A DNA stretch of 64,000 nt from Deltaproteobacteria bacterium (GTDB lineage: Bacteria; Bdellovibrionota; Bdellovibrionia; Bdellovibrionales; Bdellovibrionaceae). Within the stretch, counting starts at the first letter, position 1, and each line of letters begins with the position of its first letter. A program made the position numbers and the translations under genes. This document shows positions 36,659 to 45,982 of the stretch, piece after piece. The notes beneath the pieces are model-generated. The model ran no database searches. It was given only the letters and a program-made list of their open reading frames with translations, and was not told the origin of the DNA. The stretch lies in the NCBI GenBank assembly GCA_017302835.1, contig JAFLCC010000010.1, positions 62,001 to 126,000 of the forward strand, read 5' to 3'.

Positions 36659-37975
36659 TTGGCAAATAAGAATTTCCGTCTTTATGAGGCCCGCATTTTT
36701 TCTGCGATCAGTTTCCTTTTTTTATGCGGAATCTTTGCCGTTCTGGCCTCTACAGCAAATGAGGGAAGATTTCAACAGGAAGCTCCTAACTGGTTAATTG
36801 CTACCATGTACTTATATTTAATTTTCATTTTTTTTAGGACTGTCTTTCATCTTCTTTTTTCTTTTGCTTGGTTATTATTTCGAAGAGATTTAAAAAATCC
36901 TCCGAACCATTTCCCATTAATTTCAATTATTGTTCCTTGCTACCAAGAAGAATTGGTTATCGATACCGCCATTAAGTCCATTCTTGAGCTAAATTATCCC
37001 AATTTTGAAGTCATCATTGTAGACGACGGTTCCACCGATCTAACATTTGAGAAAGCTAGAAATCTAATAGAAAACAAACGACTACGTGCTATCTTTCAAA
37101 AAAATTCAGGAAAGGCCTCTGCCCTTAACCGAGGAATCAGCGAAGCCAGAGGCGAGTATGTTTTCTGTATGGATGCTGATAGTAAATTGTCTCCTGATGT
37201 CTTACTACAAGGAATAAAACATTTTTCAAACAACAGCAACTTGGCTGCGGTCGCAGGAAGCGTTCGAATTGGAAATGCAGAAAATGTAATATGTGCTTTT
37301 CAAAAATTGGAATATATCACAGCTCTTAATTTTCTGAAGCTGGCCCAGTCATTTTTACAGATAGTTACCGTGGTGCCAGGACCGGTGGGTTTATTTAAAA
37401 AGGAAAAAATTCAGAATATTGGTGGGTATAAAACAGAAACCTTTGCCGAGGATTGTGATCTCACCTTGCGGCTACTCATGGCTGGATATGCGGTTATTTA
37501 CGAACCAAAGATGTATGCGATAACTGAGGCACCTGAAGAATTTAATTCTCTAATTAAACAACGCTATCGTTGGTCACGCGGAATCGTTCAAGCCATTAAA
37601 TTGAATTCAAAGTGGTTACTATCTCCTCTGAGTAATCTTCGAAATTTTTTTATAATGTGGTATATGTTGGTTGAAAGTATTGTTATTCCCACTGTGAATT
37701 ATCTTTTTGTTATGGTGGCTATTTTCATGGCCCTCAAGTCAGAATCACACATTATTATTGGTTACTATTTTTCGCAATTGGTACTGCTTGACTTGGTTAT
37801 TATCACTTACAGTCTTATAACAGAAAATTTTTCCTTTAGACTTTTACTTCTTGGATTTGTAAATCGTTTCACTTACGGATTAGCTTTAGAAATACAAAGA
37901 TTTTTCGCTATTTTTGATGAACTTTTTGAATTACCTATGACCTGGGGTAAGCTTGAAAGGAAGGGGTTGAAATGA
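36659..37975 (+). CDS. Processive glycosyltransferase family 2, PgaC/IcaA-like
   Basis: 438-aa membrane enzyme. N-terminal membrane segments (12-30, 45-75), a GT2 domain with Asp122-Asp123 (VDDGSTD), DAD at 172-174, catalytic TFAEDCD (Glu264, Asp265) and QRYRW (301-305), then C-terminal membrane segments. This matches beta-glycan synthases such as the poly-GlcNAc synthase PgaC. The start is TTG after a GAGGAGAG site. It overlaps the next gene (4 bp) in a three-gene cluster. Confidence 0.88.
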   Translation: MANKNFRLYEARIFSAISFLFLCGIFAVLASTANEGRFQQEAPNWLIATMYLYLIFIFFRTVFHLLFSFAWLLFRRDLKNPPNHFPLISIIVPCYQEELVIDTAIKSILELNYPNFEVIIVDDGSTDLTFEKARNLIENKRLRAIFQKNSGKASALNRGISEARGEYVFCMDADSKLSPDVLLQGIKHFSNNSNLAAVAGSVRIGNAENVICAFQKLEYITALNFLKLAQSFLQIVTVVPGPVGLFKKEKIQNIGGYKTETFAEDCDLTLRLLMAGYAVIYEPKMYAITEAPEEFNSLIKQRYRWSRGIVQAIKLNSKWLLSPLSNLRNFFIMWYMLVESIVIPTVNYLFVMVAIFMALKSESHIIIGYYFSQLVLLDLVIITYSLITENFSFRLLLLGFVNRFTYGLALEIQRFFAIFDELFELPMTWGKLERKGLK

Positions 37976-40098
37976 ATATCTATTCTATTTTAAACGCCGT
38001 CATCCTTGGTTTGAGTCTTGCTACCATCCTTATTACTTTAGTTGCTTTCATCATTTATCAAATAAAACGTTTGAATATTAATAACACCCAAAAGGACCAT
38101 GGATACAAATTAGAATCAATTTTTTTTATAAGATATGCCCCTCATATCCAAGAAAAAATTGAAGAATGGAAAAAAAACCAAATTGATACGAAGAGTAAAA
38201 TTACCAAAAAATTATCTTTTAGTTTTATAAAATTAGGCACTCTATTTGGGATACTAGCAATCGTCCTCATTCTCACACTCCTTACCGCAAGGGGTGGCAA
38301 AGAGCTTCTGGAACAAAGAATTTTAGACTCGCAAAATAAAAAAGTTAATGCCTTTAAAAAACAAGGCCTACTAAATAAAAAAACTTTTTCTCAACGTAAA
38401 ACGGATGGGCCTTTTCCATTTTTAGACCCACAGGATCTTAGAAAGATAATGCAAGAAAATTTCGAATTTCTAAAAAAAAGAAAAATAGGACTTTGGGTAT
38501 CAAAGTTAAATCCACTTGATAGAGAATCACAACATTTGGCGGCAAGGGAGGGGTGGCAACATTTCTTCAAAACAAATCAAATCACTTATGAACTTATTAA
38601 TTTTCCAGAAGATGAAATACTTTATTATGACGTTGTCATTGTCCCTCAACTTACGACCATGGATGTGACCACACTCAAAAAAATTGAGAGTGCCAGGCAA
38701 AAGGGAACAGGATTTATTTTTTCTGGAGCTGTTGGCGGAAAAGCTCTACCAGGAGACAAAAAAATAATTCAAGAGTGGTTCCAAGAAAAATTCGGATTGT
38801 CTTTTTGGACCAATCCAGAGCCTAAAAAATTTCAAGCCACCCAATTTGTGGCCTCAACTCAATCAATTTGGAGATTTAATCCAGGTCAAGTGCTCCCCAT
38901 AGCTACAACAGATAATAGATATTTCGCAATTTCCAACAATGAAAAGAGTATCCAATCCTTTGAAACAAACTACAAAGGAATTCCAGTCGAAAGAGAACAA
39001 TGGTGGGTGGTAAAAGCTGTTAGATCAAAAAATGATTCTGACAACTTATTTTGGGTCAGTTGGGATCCCATGAATTCTGATTCTGAAAATTTGAACACCC
39101 GTTACATTTTTTCTGAGGTATTAGCTCATATCGGGAAAAAACCTCAGGTTAAATTATCTTGGTGGCCTTCGGGAAAAACCTCTGCGGCAGTTATTTCTGT
39201 AGACACAGAATACGAGTTCGAAAATATCAAAAATATTTTAAATTTATTAACTGAATTTAAATTTCCTGCAACACTCTTTTTAGTATCAAATATGTATAAA
39301 GATCGCCCTGATTTCTTTCTAAACTACATAAATCAAATAGAACTGGCAACTCACAGTGATGAACATATTTCCTTTCTTGACCAAGTGGATTCAGTTCAGT
39401 TTGATAGAATTCAAGAATCAAGACATCTTATTGAAGAGTTATCAGGAACGATGGTCACAGGTTTTAGGCCTCCCTATGAAAAAATGGATCAAGATACGGT
39501 CCATGCTGCTAGTGAAAATGGACTTAAGTATATTTTCGGTGATCAGACATGTATCAGTTTATCACCATGCTTCTATGAAAACGATTTAGTTTTCTTCCCT
39601 AGATTGCTTAATGACGACTTTTTACTTATGAAAGATAGGACCCTTGCTGATTTAAACAGCATCAAAAATACGATGGTTAAGGATCTCAAACAAGCCACCC
39701 GAGTTGGCGGTGGCTACTTTTTAAATTTGCACACCCAGGGATTTGCTCGCACTGCCTATAACGAAGTCGTCGAAGGTCTTTTCAAGGAAATTTCCAATCA
39801 ACCTGGATTGTATTTAACTACCTTTGATCGTCTTTCTGACTGGTGGCTGATCCGACGAAATTTAGAAGCTGAATTAGTGATAGATCCGCAAGGAAGAAAA
39901 AAATTACGTATTTCAAACAAAGGAAAAATAACTGCACGAGAATTTGATGTCTTTGTCTCACAAGTTAAAAGTTCTGACGCCTCTCCAAGAAATCCAGCCA
40001 ACGAAATAAATACTCTATGTGATATCCAATTAAATGAAGTCCAATGCAGAGTATCTAAAATTGATGGTGGGCAAACTCTAGAGGTTCCTCTTGATTAA
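37972..40098 (+). CDS. Membrane-anchored polysaccharide deacetylase (PgaB-like)
   Basis: 708-aa protein with two membrane segments (about 8-30 and 85-105) and a periplasmic part. Residues 170-380 form a domain resembling a GATase1-like or beta-galactosidase trimerisation fold. A NodB deacetylase domain follows: Asp411 in VDTEYE, His461 and His465 in HSDEH, and RPPYE (499-503). The first motif has a single Asp in place of the usual pair. The C-terminal 100 residues (RKKLRISNKGKITAREF) form an unknown beta domain. Its context next to the PgaC-like synthase suggests that it de-N-acetylates the polymer before export. Confidence 0.82.
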   Translation: MNIYSILNAVILGLSLATILITLVAFIIYQIKRLNINNTQKDHGYKLESIFFIRYAPHIQEKIEEWKKNQIDTKSKITKKLSFSFIKLGTLFGILAIVLILTLLTARGGKELLEQRILDSQNKKVNAFKKQGLLNKKTFSQRKTDGPFPFLDPQDLRKIMQENFEFLKKRKIGLWVSKLNPLDRESQHLAAREGWQHFFKTNQITYELINFPEDEILYYDVVIVPQLTTMDVTTLKKIESARQKGTGFIFSGAVGGKALPGDKKIIQEWFQEKFGLSFWTNPEPKKFQATQFVASTQSIWRFNPGQVLPIATTDNRYFAISNNEKSIQSFETNYKGIPVEREQWWVVKAVRSKNDSDNLFWVSWDPMNSDSENLNTRYIFSEVLAHIGKKPQVKLSWWPSGKTSAAVISVDTEYEFENIKNILNLLTEFKFPATLFLVSNMYKDRPDFFLNYINQIELATHSDEHISFLDQVDSVQFDRIQESRHLIEELSGTMVTGFRPPYEKMDQDTVHAASENGLKYIFGDQTCISLSPCFYENDLVFFPRLLNDDFLLMKDRTLADLNSIKNTMVKDLKQATRVGGGYFLNLHTQGFARTAYNEVVEGLFKEISNQPGLYLTTFDRLSDWWLIRRNLEAELVIDPQGRKKLRISNKGKITAREFDVFVSQVKSSDASPRNPANEINTLCDIQLNEVQCRVSKIDGGQTLEVPLD

Positions 40099-41080
40099 AC
40101 CCCTATTATTTATAGTTTTATGCCTCATCGTTTTCTTAACCTCAAGTCCCAGTGAAGCTCAAGTCGAGTCAGTGCCTGAAAGTAAATGGTTAGGGCTTGA
40201 AATTGAAAATACCCGTACTTCAGATGAGCTTAATCTTAATCATTTTAGCTTTAACTACAGAAAACATCGAAGAAATTTATTTTTTCCATTTGCAAATGAA
40301 AAAGAGAAATCTGAGGATGTGGGCGTTGCGATGGATTATTTTGAGGGTCAGTTAAGCACCTTAAAATTCAATTCTCTTCGTATTCTTGGCCTTTTAGCTC
40401 GCAAATCCTCTCGAAATTTTCTCATTGAAACTTATTTAGGTGGACAATATTTTAAATCGGAACAAACAGAATCATCAATGGCTACTCCCGGAGTGTCCAT
40501 CTACTATCAGGTTCCTCAGAAGTTATTACTTCAAAGCCATTTAGATCGATTTTATTTAGCTCAAGATGGATTTTTAAATGGACCCTTATCAGATGGAACC
40601 AACGCCTGGAGGTGGAATCCTTCTGCTACCTATTTCTTAAATGAAAGATTTCGTTTTTTAATTCGACCGGAGCTGGATTTCATCTCTGATGGCAACAAAC
40701 GCTTCTATTCAGATTTCGCATTGATGTATGGAATTTCGTCATGGCCAAGATGGATTTGGGTAGGCCTAGGAGCAGAGTATTTATCAAATTCAATTACTGG
40801 AAATTATTGGTCGCCCTCTTTGTTCAAGTCATACGGTCTGCGCTTTGAATTAAATTCAGAAATCTCAAAAGGCTTCTCTGGAATCATTGGATTAAATTAC
40901 AATCAAATACAAGAGAAAGAAAATCCTTGGGGGTCGGGACATTATTTAAACTTAGGCTTAGCTTATGGAGATCGGAATTCATCAAATTTAAATTTTAGCT
41001 ATTTCCATATTCAGTCGGTTCAATCCAATAATGAATGGAAATCTAACACATTTGCCCTTAACTGGAACTACTTTTTCTAA
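40091..41080 (+). CDS. Outer-membrane beta-barrel protein, polysaccharide cluster
   Basis: 329-aa protein with a signal peptide (LLFIVLCLIVFLTSSPSEA), alternating hydrophobic strands and a C-terminal Phe (NWNYFF), the usual marks of an outer-membrane barrel. It starts at TTG, eight bases overlapping the stop of the deacetylase gene. The length is too short for PgaA, but in position it could serve the same role as an export pore for the polysaccharide. Family not recognised. Followed by a possible hairpin at 41097-41124. Confidence 0.65.
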   Translation: MIKPLLFIVLCLIVFLTSSPSEAQVESVPESKWLGLEIENTRTSDELNLNHFSFNYRKHRRNLFFPFANEKEKSEDVGVAMDYFEGQLSTLKFNSLRILGLLARKSSRNFLIETYLGGQYFKSEQTESSMATPGVSIYYQVPQKLLLQSHLDRFYLAQDGFLNGPLSDGTNAWRWNPSATYFLNERFRFLIRPELDFISDGNKRFYSDFALMYGISSWPRWIWVGLGAEYLSNSITGNYWSPSLFKSYGLRFELNSEISKGFSGIIGLNYNQIQEKENPWGSGHYLNLGLAYGDRNSSNLNFSYFHIQSVQSNNEWKSNTFALNWNYFF

Positions 41081-41096
41081 GTGTTGAGTCTCTGGA

Positions 41097-41124
41097 GTAA
41101 CCCCTGTCTTCAAAGGCTGGTTAC
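41097..41124. terminator. Candidate hairpin between convergent genes
   Basis: GTAACC (41097-41102) and GGTTAC (41119-41124) pair, with an inner CCT/AGG stem, giving a hairpin that straddles the stop of the minus-strand gene. It lies between the convergent polysaccharide cluster and the lysozyme-like lipoprotein. No T-run follows, so terminator activity is uncertain. Confidence 0.3.
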
Positions 41125-42264
41125 CACTTTACTAATAGGATCATAGCAGTATTCCTTTATTAGACTTCTTTGCACACCATGAACAACACCTGAAGAGTTA
41201 ATAATTGTTTTTTTTCTCGACAACACATCACTTTGCCATACCGGTTTAACATCCTTAATTCTAATTTCTAGTATTTTTAATAATTTTTGAGTTTCACTTA
41301 GATTTGGATTTAATTTAACAAAACTTTGATATTCAGTTAAAACCTTTTTCTTAAATCCTCCGTTTTGAACGACAAAGTCATACATAGTAAGAAGACTGCG
41401 AACTTCACTTAGACCGAAGGCTTTAAAATATAATAGGGCTTTATTAAAAAGTGTCAAAGAATACGCTAACTGAAGACTTTTGTAGTCTTTATGAGTCGCT
41501 ATTGAATTCAATACTTTTTCCCAATCAGATTTAAAAGTCTTTCCAGCATCTAAAAATAATTCACTCAAAGCCCAAGCTACAGATTTCTGGTTGATAATTG
41601 AAGACCCTTTATTTAAGGAATAATCTATGGCCATGCTCGATAAAAAATCCTGAACATCCAGCGCAGAGATCTGATGATAATTTTCTTGGAAAAGGGAATC
41701 GAAGGAATGTTGAGTTATCGATGAGGACATATCGTTTTTCCATTGAGCCACCATCTTATTTAATGATGTTAATTTATCTTTTTCAATACTGAAATCATCC
41801 TTAGGTAGGATACTAAAAAACTCGGCCAGAATAGGCTGCAAGGATCCCATACCTAAATTCTGTTGCAATATTCCTAAACTGATTCCCATTCCATCAAAAT
41901 TATTACTTAAATTGGCCCAACTACTTAACCCTTCAAAACTTCCAGAAATATTCAAAACTAGCGCTAAAAAATTTTTATCCAATTTTGAAATTACAGCTGG
42001 CCAAGTTATTTGGCTAAAATCTAATTTCGAACATATGGACAATTCGGGCCCGATGACCACGATGGGAACAATGGGAATAATCTCTGGGTCTAGGGAGCCT
42101 GGCGGTTCTTCATCATTAATATTTTTATCACCTTCATCAGGGACAGGGGGACTCACAAAGCCTTTGTTGAGCTCCTTATTACTTGAAATTTGAAAGGTTG
42201 ATTCTCCACACCCAGTGAGAATTAAAAATACTAAAAAAGGCGTTATCATTTGTTTAGTATTCAT
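41110..42264 (-). CDS. Lipoprotein with lysozyme/chitosanase-like FEG...GSLQP domain
   Basis: 384-aa lipoprotein (lipobox LILTGC, Cys19). An acidic/proline linker (about 35-70) precedes a domain with ISGSFEG (Glu111) and NFDGMGISLGILQQNLGMG, followed by SLQPIL (122-146). This NFDG-GIS-LGxLQ-N-G-GSLQP signature occurs in proteins thought to hydrolyse peptidoglycan or chitosan-like glycans, with the FEG glutamate as the likely catalytic residue. That assignment is from pattern memory, so moderate. It is the last gene of a three-gene unit with a lytic-transglycosylase-like protein, 4-bp overlap with the middle gene. Confidence 0.55.
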   Translation of the reverse strand: MNTKQMITPFLVFLILTGCGESTFQISSNKELNKGFVSPPVPDEGDKNINDEEPPGSLDPEIIPIVPIVVIGPELSICSKLDFSQITWPAVISKLDKNFLALVLNISGSFEGLSSWANLSNNFDGMGISLGILQQNLGMGSLQPILAEFFSILPKDDFSIEKDKLTSLNKMVAQWKNDMSSSITQHSFDSLFQENYHQISALDVQDFLSSMAIDYSLNKGSSIINQKSVAWALSELFLDAGKTFKSDWEKVLNSIATHKDYKSLQLAYSLTLFNKALLYFKAFGLSEVRSLLTMYDFVVQNGGFKKKVLTEYQSFVKLNPNLSETQKLLKILEIRIKDVKPVWQSDVLSRKKTIINSSGVVHGVQRSLIKEYCYDPISKVVTSL

Positions 42265-42653
42265 TTCTTATTAACTGGGCAAAGCCTGCTGATTATTGAT
42301 TTAACTTGTGCTTCTTGTTCTTTAAGTTGACCATTAAAATGAAGCTCCACATTTGACTGTGCACGATCACACTGGCCACCATCATCATAATCATCTTTCT
42401 CAAAAATGACCAAGGAACTTTCCACCATAAAGAAAAACTCACAGTTTTTCTTTACCTTTTCACAATGGGCATCCACTTTAGAAATATAATCCAGCCAACT
42501 TTTTTTAGTCAGATTTTTATTCTGACTCAATTTTTGTAGTTCTAAATAAAATTCTTTTGATTGATTAACCTCATCAGCAAAGCTAATACCAGCTAACCTC
42601 ACATGGTTAAATAACATAAATATCACGAATACTTTACCTAAATAAGATTGCAT
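42261..42653 (-). CDS. Small exported protein of unknown function
   Basis: 130-aa protein with a signal peptide (GKVFVIFMLFNHVRLAGISFA) and four cysteines in the mature part (AHCEK, KNCEF, GQCDR, RLCPV), suggesting two disulfides. It overlaps both the upstream (16 bp) and downstream (4 bp) genes, so it is expressed with two lysozyme-like proteins. It could be a small partner or inhibitor of them; nothing in the sequence proves it. Confidence 0.6.
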   Translation of the reverse strand: MQSYLGKVFVIFMLFNHVRLAGISFADEVNQSKEFYLELQKLSQNKNLTKKSWLDYISKVDAHCEKVKKNCEFFFMVESSLVIFEKDDYDDGGQCDRAQSNVELHFNGQLKEQEAQVKSIISRLCPVNKK

Positions 42654-43690
42654 GAATCACCTGTCTTCAACTTAACTTCTTTTAAGGTTTTATTTGTTCT
42701 TCGTAAATAGACTTCGTTATTTACAATTCTCTTCATAGCACTTTGGTTATTACTTCCTCTTAAATTATTGCGAATTAACGCTTTTGCCCGAGATAGCCCC
42801 TTGGGCCCATAGGCAACAAGTGTCAGTGAATCCAAAAGATCCTCATCCACTTTAAGATTTGATGCATACCTCTTGATTTCTTTTTTTAAAGATTCTCGAA
42901 GGAAAGTGAAGAAACCGAGAGAATAAACCAAACTTCTTGGAAGGCCTCTGTTTATGGATACCCATTCACAGATACTTTTATCACTTCTGTTTAAAAACAG
43001 TTTGTTACTCTTATCACCTCTAATAATTTCCTTTAAACTTGAGCACTCAGGTTTATTCGAATTCAGAATGGAATCAAGAATGTATCGCCCATTTCCTGAT
43101 TTTCCTGAACTGAGAATGTTCATTTCTTTTACAGCAATTCCCGTCAATTGCCCGGCACCAACGCCCCCACCGTAGGAAGGAGAAAAATTAAATCCACTTT
43201 CGTTATTTACTTTCTTAAAAAATGTTTTAGGACTTAAATGAAGAGAACCTCCGCCTTTAAGTTCCAAGTTGTTAAAACAATTTAAAACTTTGTTAGTGAC
43301 GTGAGTGATATAACCTGAGACCTCTGAATTCACACAGGAAGCAGATCTGGATATCAAATTTCCATTTAATTGGATTGGTTTTCCATCTTTACAGTAGGTG
43401 GCTTTCTGTTTTATTTGTCTCTTCAAAGCCCCTTCGATACAACTCTGTGAGATCAGTTGATTAATCTTTAAGTTAGGAGCTAACATAGAACCGGTTGAGC
43501 AATAGATACAAAAACCAACGGCTGTGGTATTTGCGATACCCGCTGCCTCTCGGTATTCCTTAACGATAGCTTCTTTGGCCGATCTTAACTCATATTCGAA
43601 ATTTTTGTTCATCGGTGAACCTTTAAGGCATTGATTGCCAAAAAGATAACATGAATAGAACAGAATGAATAAATAGGAAAGCTTCTTCAT
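42638..43690 (-). CDS. Exported lytic-transglycosylase-like protein
   Basis: 350-aa protein with a signal peptide (LSYLFILFYSCYLFGN). A lysozyme-like core is seen at residues 155-190: FFKKVNNESGFNFSPS (Glu164 as the predicted catalytic residue) and GGGVGAGQLTGIA, the equivalent of GlmQ in SLT domains. Many cysteines (about ten) imply a disulfide-rich mature protein. It probably acts on peptidoglycan outside the cytoplasm. It overlaps the following gene by 16 bp. Confidence 0.65.
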   Translation of the reverse strand: MKKLSYLFILFYSCYLFGNQCLKGSPMNKNFEYELRSAKEAIVKEYREAAGIANTTAVGFCIYCSTGSMLAPNLKINQLISQSCIEGALKRQIKQKATYCKDGKPIQLNGNLISRSASCVNSEVSGYITHVTNKVLNCFNNLELKGGGSLHLSPKTFFKKVNNESGFNFSPSYGGGVGAGQLTGIAVKEMNILSSGKSGNGRYILDSILNSNKPECSSLKEIIRGDKSNKLFLNRSDKSICEWVSINRGLPRSLVYSLGFFTFLRESLKKEIKRYASNLKVDEDLLDSLTLVAYGPKGLSRAKALIRNNLRGSNNQSAMKRIVNNEVYLRRTNKTLKEVKLKTGDSCNLI

Positions 43691-43799
43691 CCTGATCAGG
43701 ATAGCAACGATTTCAAGGATATTAAAATATCAATTATTCTCCTAGATCTTCTTCAGTCAAAGGTCTAGTCGGCCTCATCTTAAATAAATTCTAAAGACC

Positions 43800-45206
43800 T
43801 TAATTCACTTTTTTAAACTGCAATTCAAAGCAAGTACCAGATTCATTCTCTTTTGTCTCTAGAATATGAATGTCTGAATTTATGATTTCCGAATACTTTT
43901 TTACAATCGGAAGTCCAAGCCCTGTGCCTTTTTCACCACTGGTTCCAAGTCTATTGGTAGGTTTAGACAAGGAAAAAATATCTTTTTTTAACTCTTTTGG
44001 TATTCCAATCCCATAGTCTTGAAGTTTAATATTAATGGAGTCTTTTGTTTCAAATAAAAACAAATCAATGAAACCCCCTTCTGGTGAAAATTTGATGGCA
44101 TTTGAAAGAAGATTTGCCAGGACCTGGTTTTTAAGAATTTCAGGATCTGAAAAAGTAGATATTTCTGAGGAGTGACTATTAATTCTGAGGATCAGTTTTT
44201 TTTGATTCAATTTCTCTTCAAACAGAATGCTCAATTCTTCGCAAATAGTCACTAAGTTCACTTTTTTTAAACTTAAAGCGCTTTTACCAATTTTTAAAGC
44301 ATGTAATGAACGGATCGTTTTTATCACTTCATGAATGTTGTGCAGAGCTAGTTTAATTTTTCCAATAATTGGATCAAGTTCAGGTTTAGTGATTAACTTT
44401 GATATTTTATTATTACAAATTGAAATTATTTGAATTGGGTTGGATAGATCATGAACCAAAATATTAATGAGGGCTTCATTTTCGTTTGCCAGAATGTCTA
44501 GTTTCTTGTTTCGTTCTTCAAGTGACAGGTTCGAAAACTTTAATTGCTCCGTTAAATCGTTTAGTTCAGAAGTTCTTTTTTTAACTTCTAGCTGCAAATT
44601 TGAGGTGTATCTTTCCGATAACTTTTTGGTAATAAATAAGGGAATATAAATTGAATAACTAAAGAAAAAAACCAAACTCGCTGAAAACCCAAAAATGGCC
44701 AAATCTTCTTGGGGGCGTAAAATGGGATAATCCGCCATATGTAAGGTATTCATAAAAATAAGAAAAATAAATCCCTTTTGTAGATAATCAGGCTTTGCTT
44801 TTATGGCATCTATAATTGAAATAAGTAAAATTAAAACAACAGATACTACATAGGGCGTCACCGAAATGGTATAAGAAGAGCCCATTACAAACATTACAAT
44901 AGAAGTAAAAAAACCAACAAGCCCAATAAATAAAAACAAAATTGAAGGCACTTTGTTTTGAAACGAATCATAGAGAATTGAAGTCAAAAAATAAGCGCTG
45001 AGGCCATTTATTGAAAACCCCAGAAAACCATATAATGACAGGCTATTGAACACTCCCTGGAAAACATAGGCAAATAAACCGGTTAACCAAAAAAATAATA
45101 ATTTTTTTAATAAATCTTCTTTATTTCTATACCAAAGTATTCCAGTAAATACAGAATTAAAAATCAAAACAATTCCAAAAATATAAACAAGTGTTTGTAA
45201 AACCAT
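43800..45206 (-). CDS. Membrane sensor histidine kinase
   Basis: 468-aa kinase. The first 195 residues hold about seven membrane segments with little periplasmic part, so the signal is probably sensed in or near the membrane. A coiled region (200-245) links to HisKA, with His252 in NILVHDLSNPIQI, and a HATPase domain carries NLLSNAIKFSPEGG, DYGIGIPKE and GTGLGLPIVKKY. The HDLSNP H-box is a recognised variant. On the same strand, further upstream in the block, is a receiver-only regulator, a possible partner. Gap to the HDO gene is 101 bp. Confidence 0.88.
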   Translation of the reverse strand: MVLQTLVYIFGIVLIFNSVFTGILWYRNKEDLLKKLLFFWLTGLFAYVFQGVFNSLSLYGFLGFSINGLSAYFLTSILYDSFQNKVPSILFLFIGLVGFFTSIVMFVMGSSYTISVTPYVVSVVLILLISIIDAIKAKPDYLQKGFIFLIFMNTLHMADYPILRPQEDLAIFGFSASLVFFFSYSIYIPLFITKKLSERYTSNLQLEVKKRTSELNDLTEQLKFSNLSLEERNKKLDILANENEALINILVHDLSNPIQIISICNNKISKLITKPELDPIIGKIKLALHNIHEVIKTIRSLHALKIGKSALSLKKVNLVTICEELSILFEEKLNQKKLILRINSHSSEISTFSDPEILKNQVLANLLSNAIKFSPEGGFIDLFLFETKDSINIKLQDYGIGIPKELKKDIFSLSKPTNRLGTSGEKGTGLGLPIVKKYSEIINSDIHILETKENESGTCFELQFKKVN

Positions 45207-45307
45207 GCTAATTCTATTTCTCGGGAAGATATGAAAGTTCTTAAGACTTTTCTTTGGATTTTTTCATATTTTCCCAAAATGAAACAAAACTAAATATTAA
45301 ACAGCAC

Positions 45308-45982
45308 CTATAGTTGCAATTCTGGAACGCGGGCTAAGGCCTGACGATTCTGATTTTCATAAATATCAGAGAATATACCACGATAGATGACAGAACATTG
45401 TTTTATCGATTTCTCAACAATCGGTAGAAGATTTTCTGGGCATGATTTTAAGTAGGGCAAAGCGTTTGCGAAATGATCTTTGTCAACCTCGCAATGCACT
45501 TTCAAAAAACTAGTTGGAGTCAAACCGTGTTGATTTTTAACTCTTTCATAAATTTCACCCGCTTTTTGAGCAGCAAAACCTTCTAATGTGAGCGAGTATC
45601 CCAAAATTGAAATTGGGTGAACACGCTCAATCATGTAATTAAGCGTTTGGTAAAAAAATGAGCTGTGAGGATATTCTTGAAATTGAGAAAGGGAATAACC
45701 CATGGACTTTAAGTCATGAAGGCATAGTATTTCATGTTTTTTTTCTTCTCTGGCCTCTTCAACAAAGCGCCAGTGGTATTCATCTTCTATAACTGGTTTT
45801 GTATGAGCCGAGGCTAAAGCTAATTGTCTTGTTGTCCAAGAAACGTAAAAAAAGCTTTGTGCCAACCAATCAGCATATAAACCTTTATTTTCCCATTCAA
45901 ACGCCATTGCCACTTTATGAATGGAGTCAATCTCTGCAAGCATGGTGGAATAAACTGATTCACAGGTCGATGTCTTTATCAT
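45308..45982 (-). CDS. Haem-oxygenase-like diiron enzyme (HDO type)
   Basis: 224-aa all-helical protein. The ligand pattern of haem-oxygenase-like diiron oxidases is complete: Glu76 and His83 (EEAREEKKH), Glu134 (LTLEG), then His163, Asp167 and His170 (KVHCEVDKDHF). The E-x6-H and H-x3-D-x2-H spacings match the CADD/UndA/SznF-type family, which uses O2 for varied oxidations in natural product and fatty acid chemistry. A TenA/THI-4 role is less likely because of this full metal set. It overlaps the GNAT gene upstream by 23 bp, so they are translationally linked and may act in sequence. Confidence 0.78.
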   Translation of the reverse strand: MIKTSTCESVYSTMLAEIDSIHKVAMAFEWENKGLYADWLAQSFFYVSWTTRQLALASAHTKPVIEDEYHWRFVEEAREEKKHEILCLHDLKSMGYSLSQFQEYPHSSFFYQTLNYMIERVHPISILGYSLTLEGFAAQKAGEIYERVKNQHGLTPTSFLKVHCEVDKDHFANALPYLKSCPENLLPIVEKSIKQCSVIYRGIFSDIYENQNRQALARVPELQL

